Shown: one piece after another, positions 5,525-5,799 of the stretch
Position numbering within the stretch: the stretch's first letter is position 1
How the letters are laid out: each line of letters opens with the position of its first letter
Source of the DNA: Desulfobacteraceae bacterium
GTDB lineage: Bacteria > Desulfobacterota > DSM-4660 > Desulfatiglandales > Desulfatiglandaceae
Direction of reading: 5' to 3'
NCBI GenBank assembly: GCA_020349865.1
Contig: CP070700.1
Span: 1,468,246 to 1,474,044 of the forward strand
DNA: 5,799 bases
Program-made: the position numbers and the translations under genes
The notes under the pieces: generated by a model
The model's database searches: none
What the model saw: only the letters and a program-made list of their open reading frames with translations
Told to the model about the DNA's origin: nothing

Positions 5525-5799
5525 ATGAATCAACAGGAACTGTTCGAAGCATTGAAGCGATACAGGGTCATCCCGGTTCTCGCCATTGATGATGTGCAAT
5601 CGGCCCTGCCCCTGGCGGATGCCCTGATGGAAGGGGGGCTTCCGGTGGCGGAGATTACTTTTCGCACAGCTGCGGCAGGAGAGGTTATAGACACGCTAAA
5701 AAAGGAAAGACCCGACCTGATTCTGGGCGCAGGCACGATTCTCTCCATTGAGAATCTGCGCTTGGCCAAGGAATGCGGTGCACAGTTCGGTGTGGCCCC
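5525..5799 (+). CDS. KDPG/KHG aldolase family protein (2-dehydro-3-deoxy-phosphogluconate aldolase-like), 3'-partial
   Basis: This is the N-terminal 91 codons of a class I aldolase of the Eda family, which cleaves 2-keto-3-deoxy-6-phosphogluconate or related 2-keto acids to pyruvate and an aldehyde. The protein starts MNQQELFEALKRYRVIPVLA. R14 to P17 matches the conserved R-x-(I/V)-P-V strand. VAEITFRT (41-48) holds the catalytic glutamate E43 and the phosphate/carboxylate-contacting R47-T48 region. LGAGTIL (67-73) is the family GAGTV motif. The Schiff-base lysine, expected around residue 130, lies beyond the window, so activity cannot be confirmed. The full protein should be about 205-215 residues. 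The ATG at 5525 is 2 bp after the upstream TAA, with AAGGGG (5509-5514) as ribosome site inside the end of the previous gene. This tight spacing indicates co-expression with the 2-hydroxyacid dehydrogenase. The exact keto acid (gluconate- or galactonate-type, phosphorylated or not, or hydroxyglutarate) cannot be told from this fragment. Confidence 0.92.
   Translation, partial: MNQQELFEALKRYRVIPVLAIDDVQSALPLADALMEGGLPVAEITFRTAAAGEVIDTLKKERPDLILGAGTILSIENLRLAKECGAQFGVA

Noticed and set aside
1..5799. CRISPR arrays, tRNA or rRNA genes, insertion sequences, phage or defence genes
   Set aside because: No repeat-spacer pattern, tRNA-like structure, transposase, integrase or known defence motif was seen on either strand.

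Overview
The window is a same-strand (+) run of carbohydrate-catabolism genes from a bacterium. It is open at both ends: a sugar ABC permease runs in from the left and a KDPG/KHG-type aldolase runs off the right. The moderate GC content, strong AGGAGG-type ribosome sites and gene mix would suit an anaerobic or sediment proteobacterium (for example Desulfobacterota) or a similar Gram-negative lineage. There is no taxonomic marker here, so this is only a guess.

Layout: 1-768, RbsC-type permease (5' end missing, and an in-frame TAG at 61-63); 789-2105, L-fucose/L-arabinose-isomerase-like protein; 2106-2229, gap with a 21-bp near-palindrome and an unused ribosome-site-like sequence; 2230-3090, xylose-isomerase-like TIM-barrel sugar isomerase/epimerase; 3091-3210, gap with a weak terminator-like hairpin and an inverted repeat that can cover the next gene's ribosome site and start codon; 3211-4368, Gfo/Idh/MocA oxidoreductase; 4369-4580, gap with decayed-looking palindromic sequence; 4581-5522, D-isomer-specific 2-hydroxyacid dehydrogenase; 5525 onward, KDPG/KHG aldolase-family protein with a 2-bp gap to its upstream neighbour.

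Together the genes read as a catabolic cluster: uptake of a monosaccharide or sugar acid, ketose/aldose isomerisation or epimerisation, NAD(P)-linked oxidation of a sugar carbon, a 2-keto/2-hydroxy acid redox step, and retro-aldol cleavage giving pyruvate plus an aldehyde. No kinase, dehydratase, regulator or substrate-binding protein lies within the window. The combination does not match one textbook pathway I can name, so the substrate is unknown.

The points most worth a second look are the amber codon in the permease, an Asn where FucI-type isomerases have a metal-binding Asp, the structure over the start of the Gfo/Idh/MocA gene, the palindrome after the first isomerase gene, and an 18-bp imperfect hairpin inside the dehydrogenase coding sequence.
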